Assembly (NCBI GenBank): GCA_902622705.1
Contig: CACNQT010000009.1
Coordinates: 1-39,316, forward strand
Length of the DNA: 39,316 nt
Reading direction: 5' to 3'
Source of the DNA: an uncultured Prochlorococcus sp.
GTDB lineage: Bacteria > Cyanobacteriota > Cyanobacteriia > PCC-6307 > Cyanobiaceae
Position numbers and translations under genes: made by a program. Shown in pieces: positions 17,902 through 28,131 of the stretch. How positions within the stretch are numbered: the stretch's first letter is position 1; each line of letters begins with the position of its first letter. The notes beneath the pieces are model-generated. The model was not told where the DNA came from. It did no database searches and saw only the letters and a program-made list of their open reading frames with translations.

Positions 17902-19716
17902 ATGCTAATCATTTTTAAAGAATTAACAAAACAATTTGAACAATCTCTTTTAGATAGTCTTGAAAAAAATGATAAAAAAGGAGAATTCGAAATTCTTAGA
18001 AAAAATTTAATTACACAATCATCAAAAGAGGAATTTGGTGATTATCAATGTAATGTTTGTTTAAGTTTATCTAAAATATATAAAAAGAACCCACGAGTTA
18101 TTTCTCATGATTTTATTAACCTTTTAAATAAAAATAAAAGCATAGCAAAATTATGTAAGAGTGTAGAAATAGCTGGACCTGGATTTATAAATATAAAATT
18201 AAAAGATGAAGTTCTAATAAATGAAATTAAATCAAATATTCAATGCCAAAGGGGTGGAGTACCTCAAATTAAAAAAGATTTAGATAGTGGCTTATCAAAT
18301 AAAGTCGTTGTAGATTTTTCCAGCCCTAATATTGCTAAAGAAATGCATGTAGGGCATTTAAGATCAACAATAATAGGAGATTCAATATCCAGAATTTTCG
18401 AATTAAGAGGTTATCAAGTATTAAGACTAAATCATGTTGGCGATTGGGGAACGCAATTTGGAATGCTTATTACTCAGCTCAAAGATTTATATTCAAATGA
18501 TTTAGAGGAGATAGGCAAAATTAAGATAAGTGATTTAGTTGAATTTTATAAAGAATCAAAAAAAAGATTTGATAATGAATCTGAATTCCAAAAAAGATCT
18601 AGAGAGGAAGTAGTTAAGTTACAAAGTGGAGATATTAAATCGATTAAAGCTTGGAAATTATTATGTGATCAATCTAGAAAGGAATTTGATGAAATCTATA
18701 AAAATTTAAAAATAAAAATAGAAGAAAGAGGTGAATCTTTTTATAATCCTTTCTTAAAATCCGTTATTGAGGATTTGAATTTAAAAAAATTATTAGTAGA
18801 AGATCAAGGAGCAAAATGTGTATTTTTAGATGGGATGACTAATAAAGAAGGCAAACCTTTACCGCTAATTATTCAAAAAAAAGATGGAGGTTTTAACTAT
18901 GCCACCACAGATCTTGCTGCTATTAGATACAGATTCAATAAGCCTCCACATGGGGATGATGCTTCGAGAATTATTTATGTAACTGATCATGGACAAGCAA
19001 ATCATTTTGCTGGAGTTTTTCAAGTTGCAAAAAAAGCAAAATGGATCCCAGACAATTGCCAATTAGACCATGTCCCTTTTGGTTTAGTTCAAGGAATTGA
19101 TGGCAAAAAACTAAAGACAAGGGAAGGTGAAACAATACGTTTAAAAGATTTATTAAAAGAAGCAGTTAGAAGAGCAAAAGAAGATTTATTAAAAAGATTA
19201 GAAGATGAAAATCGTTATGAGACAGAAGATTTTATTACAAATACATCAAGAATAATTGGATTAGGAGCTGTTAAATATGCAGATTTAAGCCAAAATAGGA
19301 TTACAAATTATCAATTTAGTTTTGATAAAATGCTCTCCCTAAATGGTAATACGGCTCCTTATTTGTTATACACACTTGTAAGAATTGCAGGAATTAAAAG
19401 AAAAAATGATTTTGTTTATGACTCTAAAGATTTTCAATATACAAATTATGAAGATAAATCTGAGTGGAAACTTATCAGAAAATTACTTAAGTTCGATGAA
19501 GTCATAATATCTATTGAAAAAGAGTTAATGCCAAATAGATTATGCAATTATCTGTTTGAGCTATGTCAGACTTTTAATAGATTCTATGATCAAGTCCCAA
19601 TACTAAAAGAAGAAAAATATATAAAAATTTCTAGACTGAATTTATGTGATCTAACTGCAAAAATACTAAAATTAAGCTTAGAGCTTCTAGGAATTGAAAC
19701 TTTAGAAAGAATGTAA
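17902..19716 (+). CDS. argS: Arginyl-tRNA synthetase
   Basis: The 604-residue protein has the N-terminal additional domain of ArgRS ([16 protein letters not shown]), then the class I HIGH-type motif HVGH (149-152) in [15 protein letters not shown]. The KMSK region is the relaxed form [12 protein letters not shown], as is usual for ArgRS. The C-terminal DALR anticodon-binding domain ends near [10 protein letters not shown]. It charges tRNA-Arg. Its TAA stop overlaps the hisC ATG by one base (TAATG), indicating co-translation. Confidence 0.97.
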   Translation: MLIIFKELTKQFEQSLLDSLEKNDKKGEFEILRKNLITQSSKEEFGDYQCNVCLSLSKIYKKNPRVISHDFINLLNKNKSIAKLCKSVEIAGPGFINIKLKDEVLINEIKSNIQCQRGGVPQIKKDLDSGLSNKVVVDFSSPNIAKEMHVGHLRSTIIGDSISRIFELRGYQVLRLNHVGDWGTQFGMLITQLKDLYSNDLEEIGKIKISDLVEFYKESKKRFDNESEFQKRSREEVVKLQSGDIKSIKAWKLLCDQSRKEFDEIYKNLKIKIEERGESFYNPFLKSVIEDLNLKKLLVEDQGAKCVFLDGMTNKEGKPLPLIIQKKDGGFNYATTDLAAIRYRFNKPPHGDDASRIIYVTDHGQANHFAGVFQVAKKAKWIPDNCQLDHVPFGLVQGIDGKKLKTREGETIRLKDLLKEAVRRAKEDLLKRLEDENRYETEDFITNTSRIIGLGAVKYADLSQNRITNYQFSFDKMLSLNGNTAPYLLYTLVRIAGIKRKNDFVYDSKDFQYTNYEDKSEWKLIRKLLKFDEVIISIEKELMPNRLCNYLFELCQTFNRFYDQVPILKEEKYIKISRLNLCDLTAKILKLSLELLGIETLERM

Positions 19717-20825
19717 TGAATGATTTTGATCAATTAAATAATCTTTCCCCATTACCAAGAGAAGAAATAATAAATATGCAGTCTTACTCTGCACCTTTAG
19801 AAAATAGAAGAAATTTACTCCGCTTAGACTTTAATGAAAATACTCTAGGTCCAAGTCCTAATGTTTTCGAAGCATTAAAAGCGATAAAATTAAATGAGAT
19901 TGCAATTTATCCAGAATATAATTTATTAAAAAAATTTTTATGTGATAAATATCTTGATTCAAGAAAATTTGATAATGATGAAATAGGAATTTTCAATGGA
20001 GCAGACGCGGCAATAAATGCAATCTTCAATTGCTTTGGAGAAAAAAATCAAATATTTCTTACCACGAATCCAACTTTTGGTTACTATTCTCCTTGTTCAG
20101 AAATGCGAGGAATGAAGAAAATAACTTGTTCTTACATCGGAGAAAGTTTTCTATTTCCCTTCGAAGAATTTAGTGAAAAAATTACAAAGTATAATCCAAA
20201 GTTAATATTTATTTGTAATCCAAATAATCCGACAGGAACTGTTTTAAGTGCTCAAAAGATAATTAACTTAGCAAATATCAAAAACGATTCATTGATAATT
20301 GTTGATGAACTATATGAAAAATTTAATGGAGATAGTCTTCTTGAATCGATAGATTTTGAAAAGAATAAAAATATACTGATAATCCAATCTCTCTCAAAAA
20401 CAGCTGGTTTAGCTGGTTTAAGAATAGGTTTTACTTTTGGCAATAAAAATTTAATTAATTACATTAATAAAGTTACAGGACCATATGATGTAAATAGCTT
20501 TGCTATAACGGCAGCTTTAGCAGCACTTAAAGACAAATCATATATTGATAATTATGTTTTAGAAGTAAAAAAAGCAAGGGAATGGATCTTAAATAAATTT
20601 AAATCAACAAAAATCAGAGCTCATTTTAGTGGTGGTAATTATTTCTTAATTTGGCCAAAAAAAGATCCTAAAATATTAATACAACAGATGAGAGAAAAAG
20701 GGATTCTTATCAGAAGTATGGAAAACAAAAAAGATATTGGCAAGTCAATAAGGGTTAGTATTGGAACTAAAGAACAAATGATTTTTTTCTGGGAAAATTA
20801 CAAGGTCTTAGACTTTATAAATTAA
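19716..20825 (+). CDS. hisC: Histidinol-phosphate aminotransferase-like PLP enzyme
   Basis: The protein is 369 residues of the class I/II aminotransferase fold. It has LRLDFNENTLGPSPNV near the N terminus, FICNPNNPTGTVLS, IIVDELYEKF, and the PLP lysine K228 in SLSKTAGLAGLRIGF. The DFNENTLGP opening favours HisC over other members. HisC converts imidazole-acetol phosphate to histidinol phosphate. Family-level confidence is high and the exact substrate moderate, as other his genes are not nearby. The final 4 bases overlap the 3' end of the gene on the other strand. Confidence 0.82.
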   Translation: MNDFDQLNNLSPLPREEIINMQSYSAPLENRRNLLRLDFNENTLGPSPNVFEALKAIKLNEIAIYPEYNLLKKFLCDKYLDSRKFDNDEIGIFNGADAAINAIFNCFGEKNQIFLTTNPTFGYYSPCSEMRGMKKITCSYIGESFLFPFEEFSEKITKYNPKLIFICNPNNPTGTVLSAQKIINLANIKNDSLIIVDELYEKFNGDSLLESIDFEKNKNILIIQSLSKTAGLAGLRIGFTFGNKNLINYINKVTGPYDVNSFAITAALAALKDKSYIDNYVLEVKKAREWILNKFKSTKIRAHFSGGNYFLIWPKKDPKILIQQMREKGILIRSMENKKDIGKSIRVSIGTKEQMIFFWENYKVLDFIN

Positions 20826-21547
20826 TTACCAAAAATATAAATTATATTTTGATCGATTCTTTTAGGTTTTATTTGAATATCTTTTTCAACATATTTTACT
20901 TCAAAATTTTTCATATTTTCGATAAAAAAATCAGCATTTGAGAAATCACATTCTTGGTTAATTTTTTTGCCACGAGCAAAGTGAACAGGAATAACTACAT
21001 TAGGTTTTAGAAGCTTTACTATTCTTGAAGCCTCTTGCCCATCATAAGATTTTATTCCTCCTCCAATTGAAATAAATAAGATATCTGGGCGAGACAAAAT
21101 AATTTGACTATTGATATCAATATCACCAGCAGCGCCTCCCATATGAACGATTTTAAGATCATTCTGCTCCCAACTCCAAACAGTTGCCATCCCAAATCTT
21201 CTTCCATCTACTCTGTCATGTGGGACGGAAATTCCATTTAATAAAATATCCTCAAATTGATAGATTCCTGGCTCTACAAACATTAATTTATTATTAGGGT
21301 TATATCCTTCATCTGGAAGCCTAGAACTAGCCAAAATAAAATCTGCGTTAACTTCTTTTGGCTCTTTTAAATTGCTTGCACAACCTATTGCTTTAAAGGG
21401 ATTTATAAGAATCGATTTTTCAGCACTACTAATTAAAAAACTACTATGTCCCAGATTTTTTATTACTAAATTCCTTGCCAATAATGTGGTAGGTAAAAAA
21501 GAGCTAAATAATATAAAAAAGAAAATGTTTTTAATTTGAGAAATCAT
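20822..21547 (-). CDS. Exported metallo-beta-lactamase-fold protein lacking the HxHxDH motif
   Basis: The 241-residue product has a hydrophobic signal-like N terminus (about 5-22). The remainder aligns by eye to UlaG-like metallo-beta-lactamases: LGHSSFLI at H34, SVPH at H110, VHMGG at H135 and IPVHF at H189. The metal-binding HxHxDH site expected near residues 74-80 is replaced by SSRLPDE, and the aspartate after H135 is a glycine. This suggests a loss of normal metal chemistry or a non-enzymatic role. It is the last gene in the prfB operon, 20 bases after trpG/pabA. The fold call is good and the function unknown. Confidence 0.72.
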   Translation of the reverse strand: MISQIKNIFFFILFSSFLPTTLLARNLVIKNLGHSSFLISSAEKSILINPFKAIGCASNLKEPKEVNADFILASSRLPDEGYNPNNKLMFVEPGIYQFEDILLNGISVPHDRVDGRRFGMATVWSWEQNDLKIVHMGGAAGDIDINSQIILSRPDILFISIGGGIKSYDGQEASRIVKLLKPNVVIPVHFARGKKINQECDFSNADFFIENMKNFEVKYVEKDIQIKPKRIDQNIIYIFGN

Positions 21548-21567
21548 ATTATTAATTTTTTTTTATT

Positions 21568-22164
21568 TTACTTTTGTTCAGCCATTTTTAGAAAATTACT
21601 AATTAATTTATGACCAAATTGTGTCAATACACTTTCAGGATGAAACTGTACTCCATGTAAATGCTTATATTCTTTGTGAGAAATAGCCATAATAGTTGAG
21701 TCTTCTAAAGTCGCAGTTATATCGAAACAAGTTGGTAATGAACCTGAATCAACTATAAGACTATGATATCTAGTCGCAACAAATGGAGTCTCGATATCTT
21801 TAAACAAACCTTTTTGATTATGAAATATTTTGGATGTCTTACCATGCATAAGTTCTTTCCCAACTATGACCTTACCTCCAAAAGCTTGGGCCAAAGCTTG
21901 ATGCCCTAAACAAACTCCTAATGTCGGAATATTTTTAGATAATTTTTTTAGTATTGGCAGACAAATTCCAGATTGATCTGGATTACCAGGACCTGGAGAT
22001 AATAGGATGCCACTAGGATTTAGTTTAGTAATTTCATCTAGAGTAATTTCATCATTTCTTTTAACTATTAATTCTCTAGTTATTTCATGCTCAACAGAAA
22101 GTTCTCCTAAATATTGAACAAGGTTATAAGTAAAACTATCGTAATTATCAATAACAAGAAACAT
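21568..22164 (-). CDS. trpG: Glutamine amidotransferase subunit of anthranilate or aminodeoxychorismate synthase
   Basis: The 198-residue class I glutamine amidotransferase has the nucleophile C85 in GVCLGHQALAQAFGG and the H175/E177 pair in HGVQFHPES. The opening FLVIDNYDSFTYNLVQYLGEL is typical of TrpG/PabA. It releases ammonia from glutamine for TrpE or PabB. The two roles cannot be separated from sequence, and one protein often serves both. It lies 2 bases after dgkA on the same strand, so it is clearly part of the prfB-ybeY operon. Confidence 0.9.
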   Translation of the reverse strand: MFLVIDNYDSFTYNLVQYLGELSVEHEITRELIVKRNDEITLDEITKLNPSGILLSPGPGNPDQSGICLPILKKLSKNIPTLGVCLGHQALAQAFGGKVIVGKELMHGKTSKIFHNQKGLFKDIETPFVATRYHSLIVDSGSLPTCFDITATLEDSTIMAISHKEYKHLHGVQFHPESVLTQFGHKLISNFLKMAEQK

Positions 22165-22166
22165 AT

Positions 22167-22586
22167 TTATATATATTCAAATAACAACTTAATTTTAGGA
22201 ACAAAAATATATACAGCAATAATAACAGAATTAATGGAAGCTAATAACACTGCTGCTGCAGAAGTATCTTTTGCAATTTTAGCCAAACTACTAAATTCTT
22301 TTTTAACTACTAAATCAACTATTGATTCAATAGATGTGTTTAATATTTCTAATATTAAAACAGACATAATTGTAGCAATCAAAATTACATAATTACTTTG
22401 ACTAATTTGCAGTAAAAAACCAATCATTAAAATTGTAACTGCAAAAATTAATTGAATTTTAAAATTTCTTGAAGTTTTTAATACGTAACTAATTCCACTA
22501 AAAGCATACTTAAAACTTTTTAATACATTACTAGACGTTTTATATGACTCTATTCTATTTTTTAGAGATTTTATTTTTTTGTCCAT
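22167..22586 (-). CDS. dgkA: Diacylglycerol/undecaprenol kinase family membrane protein
   Basis: The 139-residue integral membrane protein has three to four hydrophobic stretches and the DgkA-family motif LEILNTSIESIVDLV. Gram-positive relatives phosphorylate undecaprenol and proteobacterial ones phosphorylate diacylglycerol. Next to ybeY, it is part of a common bacterial ybeY-dgkA pair. Which lipid is used here is not decidable from the sequence. The spacing to ybeY is 6 bases. Confidence 0.88.
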   Translation of the reverse strand: MDKKIKSLKNRIESYKTSSNVLKSFKYAFSGISYVLKTSRNFKIQLIFAVTILMIGFLLQISQSNYVILIATIMSVLILEILNTSIESIVDLVVKKEFSSLAKIAKDTSAAAVLLASINSVIIAVYIFVPKIKLLFEYI

Positions 22587-22592
22587 AGATTT

Positions 22593-23132
22593 TTAATCTA
22601 ATTTTTTAATTAAATATTCCTGAAAATTTAACATATTTTCTAAATCAAGATCATTATTATGTTCCCATCCCAAAAGATGTAAAAATCCATGACTAGCCAA
22701 CCAGAGCATTTCTTTGTAGATTGAATGTTTATATTCATAAGATTGCTCAAGTGCGATCTCTAATGATATAAATATATCTCCCAACTCTATATGATCTAAA
22801 TTATTTACAGATTCATCAGAAATGATTGGAAAAGATAGAACATCAGTTGGTCCATTTTTTTGCATCCACTTCTGGTTCATAAAAGCAATTTCCTGATTAG
22901 ATATTATCTGTAAGCCTAATGAAAAAGATTTTTTTTCAAAAATGAAATTTGGCAATTTATAATCGTCTTTTTTTAATATTATTTTTATCCAAGATAAAAA
23001 AGCTTTCTCCCAAAAATTAGATTCAAAAATAAGCTTATTTTTAGAATCTTTTAACTTATTTGAAAATTGAGAAAATTCATTACATTTAAAAACCAAATCT
23101 AAATTTATTTCAGAAATAATTTTTTCTGTCAT
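22593..23132 (-). CDS. ybeY: Endoribonuclease YbeY (rRNA maturation factor)
   Basis: The C-terminal half has the zinc site H148, H152 and H158 in [11 protein letters not shown] and the preceding TDVLSFP signature. YbeY is a metal-dependent RNase involved in 16S rRNA 3' processing and ribosome quality control. At 179 residues it is slightly longer than usual because of a lysine-rich N-terminal region. The ATG at 23132 gives a sensible N terminus, and the gene follows the DUF3285 peptide gene by 6 bases. Confidence 0.94.
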   Translation of the reverse strand: MTEKIISEINLDLVFKCNEFSQFSNKLKDSKNKLIFESNFWEKAFLSWIKIILKKDDYKLPNFIFEKKSFSLGLQIISNQEIAFMNQKWMQKNGPTDVLSFPIISDESVNNLDHIELGDIFISLEIALEQSYEYKHSIYKEMLWLASHGFLHLLGWEHNNDLDLENMLNFQEYLIKKLD

Positions 23133-23138
23133 ACATTC

Positions 23139-23321
23139 TTATACAGGAATATTAGGCTTACCTATTGTGGCTACAAGTATTAATATACCAATTAAAACTA
23201 GAAAGGTTATTGAAAAATGAGAAATACTTTTTGAACCCTTCCTTACCATATTTCGCATAGCTAGCTTTATAAAGCTTGGAGGAGCGACTTTTTTTTCTAT
23301 ATTTTCGTTTTTATTTTTCAT
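23139..23321 (-). CDS. Small single-span membrane protein, DUF3285-like
   Basis: The 60-residue product has a charged N terminus, then APPSFIKLAMRNMVRKGSKS, and a single hydrophobic segment (about 38-54, FSITFLVLIGILILVATIG). The pattern matches a short cyanobacterial family, DUF3285, found between prfB and ybeY. It is three bases after the prfB stop, which supports its being a real, co-translated gene rather than a chance frame. Function is unknown; membrane insertion is predicted from hydrophobicity. Confidence 0.78.
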   Translation of the reverse strand: MKNKNENIEKKVAPPSFIKLAMRNMVRKGSKSISHFSITFLVLIGILILVATIGKPNIPV

Positions 23322-23324
23322 TAG

Positions 23325-24447
23325 TTATTCAATAGATTCGTTAGAAGAAATATTCATGCGTAATAATTCATGAATAAATGGTTCAAGTCCACCATCTAAA
23401 ACACTATCTAAGTCGTTAGTCTCCTGCATAGTTCTGAGATCTTTTACCATTTGATAGGGATGGAAAACATAATTTCTTATTTGATTACCCCATGCGGCTT
23501 CCACAATATCACCTTTAATATCAGCGACTTGTGCAGCTCGTTGTTCTTTAGCAATCACTAGTAGTTTAGACTTAAGAAGTAACATAGCTTTTTCTTTATT
23601 TTGTAATTGAGATCTTTCTTGTGTACATCTTACTGAAATCCCTGAAGGCAAATGAACAATTCTCACCGCTGTTTCTACTTTATTAACATTTTGTCCTCCA
23701 GCCCCACCGGATCTACTCGTTGTAATTTCTAAATCTTTTTCAGGTATATCAAGTGAAATATTGTCATCTAATTTTGGCATGACTTCCACCCCAGCAAAGC
23801 TAGTTTGTCTTTTACCATTAGCATTGAAAGGAGAAATTCTTACTAATCTATGAGTTCCTTTTTCATATTGTAAATATCCGTACGCATATTTTCCATCAAT
23901 TTCAAAAGTTACACTTTTGATACCTGCTTCTTCTCCTTGAGATAATTCATTGATAATTAAACTCATTTGATTATTATCGGCCCATCTTGAATACATTCTC
24001 AATAAAATCTCTACCCAATCCTGAGCATCTGTTCCACCAGCACCTGCGTTAATAGAAACTACTGCTCCTTCCTTATCGTATTCACCACATAACAATCTTT
24101 CAAATTCCCATTTATCTAAATTCTCTCTTAATTTCTTTAAGCCCTGCTTGGATTCCAAAATCATTTCCTCTTCTGGTTCTAGAGAATAAAGCTCAAGAGA
24201 GGCATTAGCATCAGAAATAAAAGTTTTCCATTTATCCAACAATTCAAGTTGTGCCTTAACATCATCAAGGATTAACATTTGTTTTTTAGCTTCTTCTTGA
24301 TTCTCCCAAAATTCAGGCTGAGCAGAAATTTGCTCTAACTCTCTCCTTTTCGCTTTTAATCTTGGAACGTCAAAGACAATCCTGAGCATTACCCAGGCGC
24401 ACTGTTAGTTCAGAAAGATCTTTTTTGAAATCTGTAATATCTATCAA
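23325..24447 (-). CDS. prfB: Peptide chain release factor 2, made by programmed +1 frameshift
   Basis: RF2 recognises UAA and UGA and triggers peptide release; [16 protein letters not shown] holds the catalytic GGQ. The annotated-looking ATG at 24389 is not the start. Upstream, a 0-frame segment from TTG at 24447 encodes [20 protein letters not shown] and then AQDCL, followed by an in-frame TGA at 24372-24370 in the context CTT TGA C. Slipping one base at CTT continues into [14 protein letters not shown]. The TGA is codon 26, the same as in E. coli, and the total is 373 residues. An AGGA lies 4 bases before CTT as a weak Shine-Dalgarno-like stimulator. The TTG start is inferred, as no ATG is in frame after the upstream TAA. 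Confidence 0.93.
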
Positions 24448-24523
24448 AATAGAATTTAATCGTTATTTATAATCTAACAGGCACTTTTGTTTAATAGTAT
24501 AAACTAAGTATTATTTTAAAAAA

Positions 24524-24778
24524 ATGTCCAAAGTTGAAATTTATACTTGGCAATATTGCCCATTCTGTATTCGAGCAAAATCACTACTAAAGAAAAAAAA
24601 TATAAATTTTAAAGAATATAAAATTGATGGCGACGAAGATGCCAGAGAATTGATGATTGAAAGAGCTGATGGTAGAAGAACATTACCACAAATATTTATA
24701 GAAAATGAGGGTATAGGAGGCTGCGATGATCTCTACAAATTAGAAAATGAAAACAAATTAGATGCATTATTAAACTAG
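24524..24778 (+). CDS. grxC: Glutaredoxin (dithiol, Grx3 type)
   Basis: This 84-residue protein has the CPFC dithiol active site (C12-C15), the cis-proline TLPQIFI and the GSH-binding [11 protein letters not shown]. It reduces disulfides with glutathione. It lies 5 bases before gshB, so the redox carrier and the enzyme making its thiol share a transcript. It is divergent from prfB over a 76-base region with TATAAT at 24468-24473. Confidence 0.95.
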   Translation: MSKVEIYTWQYCPFCIRAKSLLKKKNINFKEYKIDGDEDARELMIERADGRRTLPQIFIENEGIGGCDDLYKLENENKLDALLN

Positions 24779-24783
24779 ATCTT

Positions 24784-25707
24784 ATGAAATTTCTATTCGT
24801 GATAGATCCAATAAAAAATATAAATCCCTTAAAAGATTCAACTGCTGCTTTAATGCAAGCATCATCAAAAAAAAATATTGAAATCTGGAGTTGTACTCCT
24901 CAGGACCTTGAAGCTAGAGGTGATGAAGTATGGGCATCTTCCGTAAAAGTTGAAGTAAATCCGTGGATTTCTTTCAAAGATAATGATTGCATACCTCTCG
25001 CCGAATTTAATTGCATTTGGATGAGAAAAGATCCTCCTGTAAATGAGGCTTATTTATATGCAACCCATCTTTTAGAGGTTGCCGAAAGAAAAGGAGTAAA
25101 AGTAATCAACAAACCCTCATCTTTAAGAGCATGGAATGAAAAGCTAGGTGCTTTGAGATACAGCCACTTAATGGCACCTACGATAGTTGCGAGTAAGGTT
25201 AAAGATCTTATTAATTTTGCAAATATAAATAATGAAGTAGTAATAAAACCTCTTGGAGGAAAAGGTGGTCAAGGTGTTATAAGGATAAATAAAAATTCTC
25301 CAGGCATTAAATCAATCATTGAATTAATCACTTCTCAAGAAGAATTACCCGTTATGATGCAAAAATTTATTCCTGAAGTCATAGAGGGTGATAAAAGAAT
25401 AATTATTGTAAACGGTGAAGCAATTGGATCAATAAATAGGATTCCTCAAGGCGGCGATTTTAGGAGTAATTTAGCAATGGGAGGAAAGGCTGAACCAACT
25501 TTATTAACAGAAAAAGAAAAAAGTATCTGCTCAGAATTATCTCAACACTTCAAAGATGAAGGTTTATTTTTTGTAGGTATTGATGTAATAAATGGAATGC
25601 TTAGCGAGATTAATGTAACCAGTCCAACAGGTTTACGAGAAATAGAAAATTTATCCAATAAGAATGTTTCAGAGGAAGTTATTGAAAAATTAGTGGAAAT
25701 TATCTAG
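24784..25707 (+). CDS. gshB: Glutathione synthetase
   Basis: The 307-residue ATP-grasp enzyme joins gamma-glutamylcysteine and glycine. Matching elements are [20 protein letters not shown] at the N terminus, [33 protein letters not shown] for ATP binding and the C-terminal [13 protein letters not shown]. The length is typical of the bacterial GshB family. It follows the glutaredoxin gene by 5 bases, and the last 8 bases overlap the 3' end of menF. Confidence 0.97.
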   Translation: MKFLFVIDPIKNINPLKDSTAALMQASSKKNIEIWSCTPQDLEARGDEVWASSVKVEVNPWISFKDNDCIPLAEFNCIWMRKDPPVNEAYLYATHLLEVAERKGVKVINKPSSLRAWNEKLGALRYSHLMAPTIVASKVKDLINFANINNEVVIKPLGGKGGQGVIRINKNSPGIKSIIELITSQEELPVMMQKFIPEVIEGDKRIIIVNGEAIGSINRIPQGGDFRSNLAMGGKAEPTLLTEKEKSICSELSQHFKDEGLFFVGIDVINGMLSEINVTSPTGLREIENLSNKNVSEEVIEKLVEII

Positions 25708-27112
25708 GATTTTTAGCAAAAAATATTTGTTTTATTATAGATTCAAATTTTAATTTAATCTCATCTATTTCTTTCTCTAAAACAGAACCTGAAACTATAC
25801 CTGAACCGGCAGTAAACTCAATATTTTCTTCAACATACCTAGCTCCTCTTATTGCCAAAAGAAATGAAGCATTTCCTGATGAATCAACCCAACCCATTGG
25901 AGAAGCATAATTTCCTCTAGGAAAAGACTCAAGAGTGTTTATCCAATCCAATGCTACATTTTTTGGATAACCACAAACAGCCGGAGATGGATGTAAGTTT
26001 TTAAGCAATTCAAAAGGACATATATTTTCAACTTTAGAGAAAATGAGTGTTTGCAAATGAGAAATATCTCCAAATGAATTTACCTTAATATCACTTTTTT
26101 TAAAGTTTTTTATCTTTGAAATTTCTAAACATTTAATCAAATACTGTGTTACATAATTATGTTCCTTTAAGTCTTTAGTACTTTTTAAGAGTTTCTTAAA
26201 ATTTGAATTAGTAGAGATAGTTCCAGCAAGAGCCTCCAAAGTTAAATTAGGTCTAGTAAAAGAAAATAATTTTTCTGGAGATGCTCCAAACAAAATATCC
26301 TTACTATTTCTTTTCCAAACGTATCTGCATGTATTTGGATGATTCTTTTTTAATCTCTTTAAAATTTCTACTAAATCTAATTTTTTTTTAAATTTTATCT
26401 TAATCCTATTCGCTAAAACTATCTTTTCGAGAATACCTTTTTCTACTAATTGAATTCCTCTATTTAGTACTTTTTTCAAATTTGCATTAGAAGTTTCTAA
26501 GGAATTCAAAAAATCATCAATAATAGGTAAATCAAAACTAGTTTTTAAGCCAGATGATTTTATTAATTGTGAGCCAGAATAAATAACTTGATTTCTAATT
26601 GTCCATATTTCTTCAATTAATGTTCTTAATGATGATTTACCTTCAACATGACCATTGATTCTTAACCAGCAATTCTTATTACTTTTAATAATTAATATTT
26701 TTGGTAAGATAGCTTCCAAACTAGGGACATCAGAAGATAAATTCTTATTATTCAAGTTTTCAGAAAAAGAAAATAAATAAATTATTTTTGAAAGTGCAGA
26801 ATCATGTGATTCATTAGTTAAGTTAATTAAATTTTTAAAATTCTCAGAATTAAACTCTTTTGCCACCTCATATCTTTTTGGACCATCCAAAGTAACATAT
26901 TTACATTTCTCAAAAGCAATATATGAAATACCATTAGATTCCTCCCAAAATGAAGAAAAAGGATATTTATTTATAAAGAATTCATATACTTGTAATAAAT
27001 CAATACAAGGAATCTCAACACAAATACTTACTAATCCAGAATTCTCCACTTTCTTATCGAAAGAGGAAAATACATCTTTTAAAAAATCTGTTAAGTTTAA
27101 ATCATTTTTCAT
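25700..27112 (-). CDS. menF: Isochorismate synthase
   Basis: The 470-residue chorismate-binding enzyme has the C-terminal catalytic core with [38 protein letters not shown] and [12 protein letters not shown]. It converts chorismate to isochorismate, the first step of phylloquinone (vitamin K1) synthesis for photosystem I in cyanobacteria. It is divergent from menA-menC-menE, which supports the men rather than siderophore role. The N-terminal 200 residues are poorly conserved, as is usual. Confidence 0.92.
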   Translation of the reverse strand: MKNDLNLTDFLKDVFSSFDKKVENSGLVSICVEIPCIDLLQVYEFFINKYPFSSFWEESNGISYIAFEKCKYVTLDGPKRYEVAKEFNSENFKNLINLTNESHDSALSKIIYLFSFSENLNNKNLSSDVPSLEAILPKILIIKSNKNCWLRINGHVEGKSSLRTLIEEIWTIRNQVIYSGSQLIKSSGLKTSFDLPIIDDFLNSLETSNANLKKVLNRGIQLVEKGILEKIVLANRIKIKFKKKLDLVEILKRLKKNHPNTCRYVWKRNSKDILFGASPEKLFSFTRPNLTLEALAGTISTNSNFKKLLKSTKDLKEHNYVTQYLIKCLEISKIKNFKKSDIKVNSFGDISHLQTLIFSKVENICPFELLKNLHPSPAVCGYPKNVALDWINTLESFPRGNYASPMGWVDSSGNASFLLAIRGARYVEENIEFTAGSGIVSGSVLEKEIDEIKLKFESIIKQIFFAKNPR

Positions 27113-27198
27113 TACTTATTGAAAATAACTAAAAATCATGCAATAAAGTAAAAAATGTAACTCAATTTATAAACTAAATTTAATAATGATCGAATTTT

Positions 27199-28131
27199 GT
27201 GAGTTTTATAAAAATGGACCAAGATAAAAAAAAATTATGGAAACAAGCGATAAAATGGCCTCTTTATTCTGTTGCCATACTTCCGGTTTTAATAACAGGT
27301 GCTTATATACTCAATCAATATGAAAAGGTAAAAATTTATAATTTTATTGCATTTACTTTAGCTGCAATTTTTATATTACTTTGGGAAAACCTAACTAATG
27401 ATTTGTTCGACGCAGAAACAGGAATCGATGAATTTAAATTCCATTCAATTGTAAATCTTGTAAAAAATAAAAAAATAATTTCATTTATTGCATATACATC
27501 TTTAGTTATTGGTTTATTAATTATTTCAATTATTTCAGTATCATCAAGTATAAACATTTTGATTTTGGTGGCATGTTGCTGCTTCTTAGGATATTTATAT
27601 CAAGGACCTCCTTTTAGATTTGGCTATCAAGGTTTAGGAGAACCATTATGCTGGCTTGCATTTGGACCTTTTGCTTACTCTGCAGTCTTAATTGCGTTAA
27701 ATCCTTCTAATATTTACTTCGACGAAATTCCCTGGAAAGTTTCTTTATTACTTGGTTCAGGACCTTCATTAGCAACAACTCTTGTATTATTTTGTTCTCA
27801 TTTTCATCAAATTTCTGAAGATAAAAAACATGGTAAAAATTCACCTTTAGTTCGCCTAGGAGCAGAAAAAGGTTCTCAATTTGTACCTTGGATAATTTTT
27901 ACAATATATATTTTTCAACTTTTAACTATAGTTACTGGATTTATTCCAGTGTTTTGTATCCTTTATTTGATTAGTTTTCCTCAAGCTATAAGACTTATAA
28001 ATTTATTAAAATCTTCATATAAAAAACCTTCTGCAATAAAAAATTCCAAATTCGTCGCAATAAAATTTCAAACTCTTAATGGAGTTGGCTTAATCATAGG
28101 ATTAATATTTAATTACTTGCTTAATAAATGA
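27199..28131 (+). CDS. menA: 1,4-dihydroxy-2-naphthoate phytyltransferase/prenyltransferase
   Basis: The 310-residue UbiA-family membrane prenyltransferase has NDLFDAETGIDEF for the first aspartate-rich motif and FHQISEDKKHGKNSPLVRLG for the second. There are about eight hydrophobic segments. In cyanobacteria it attaches phytyl to DHNA. The start is GTG at 27199; an ATG five codons later (27214) is an alternative. The stop overlaps the menC ATG (ATGA). A run of nine A at about 27229-27237 lies in the N-terminal coding part. Confidence 0.94.
   Translation: MSFIKMDQDKKKLWKQAIKWPLYSVAILPVLITGAYILNQYEKVKIYNFIAFTLAAIFILLWENLTNDLFDAETGIDEFKFHSIVNLVKNKKIISFIAYTSLVIGLLIISIISVSSSINILILVACCCFLGYLYQGPPFRFGYQGLGEPLCWLAFGPFAYSAVLIALNPSNIYFDEIPWKVSLLLGSGPSLATTLVLFCSHFHQISEDKKHGKNSPLVRLGAEKGSQFVPWIIFTIYIFQLLTIVTGFIPVFCILYLISFPQAIRLINLLKSSYKKPSAIKNSKFVAIKFQTLNGVGLIIGLIFNYLLNK

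Noticed and set aside
24387..24389. ATG as start of prfB
   Set aside because: It lies in the overlap just before the frameshift site and would drop the conserved 25-codon 0-frame leader. It is an artefact of reading only the +1 frame.
27229..27237. Run of nine A near the menA start as a phase-variation tract
   Set aside because: The frame is intact and A-runs are common in this AT-rich genome. There is no evidence of switching.
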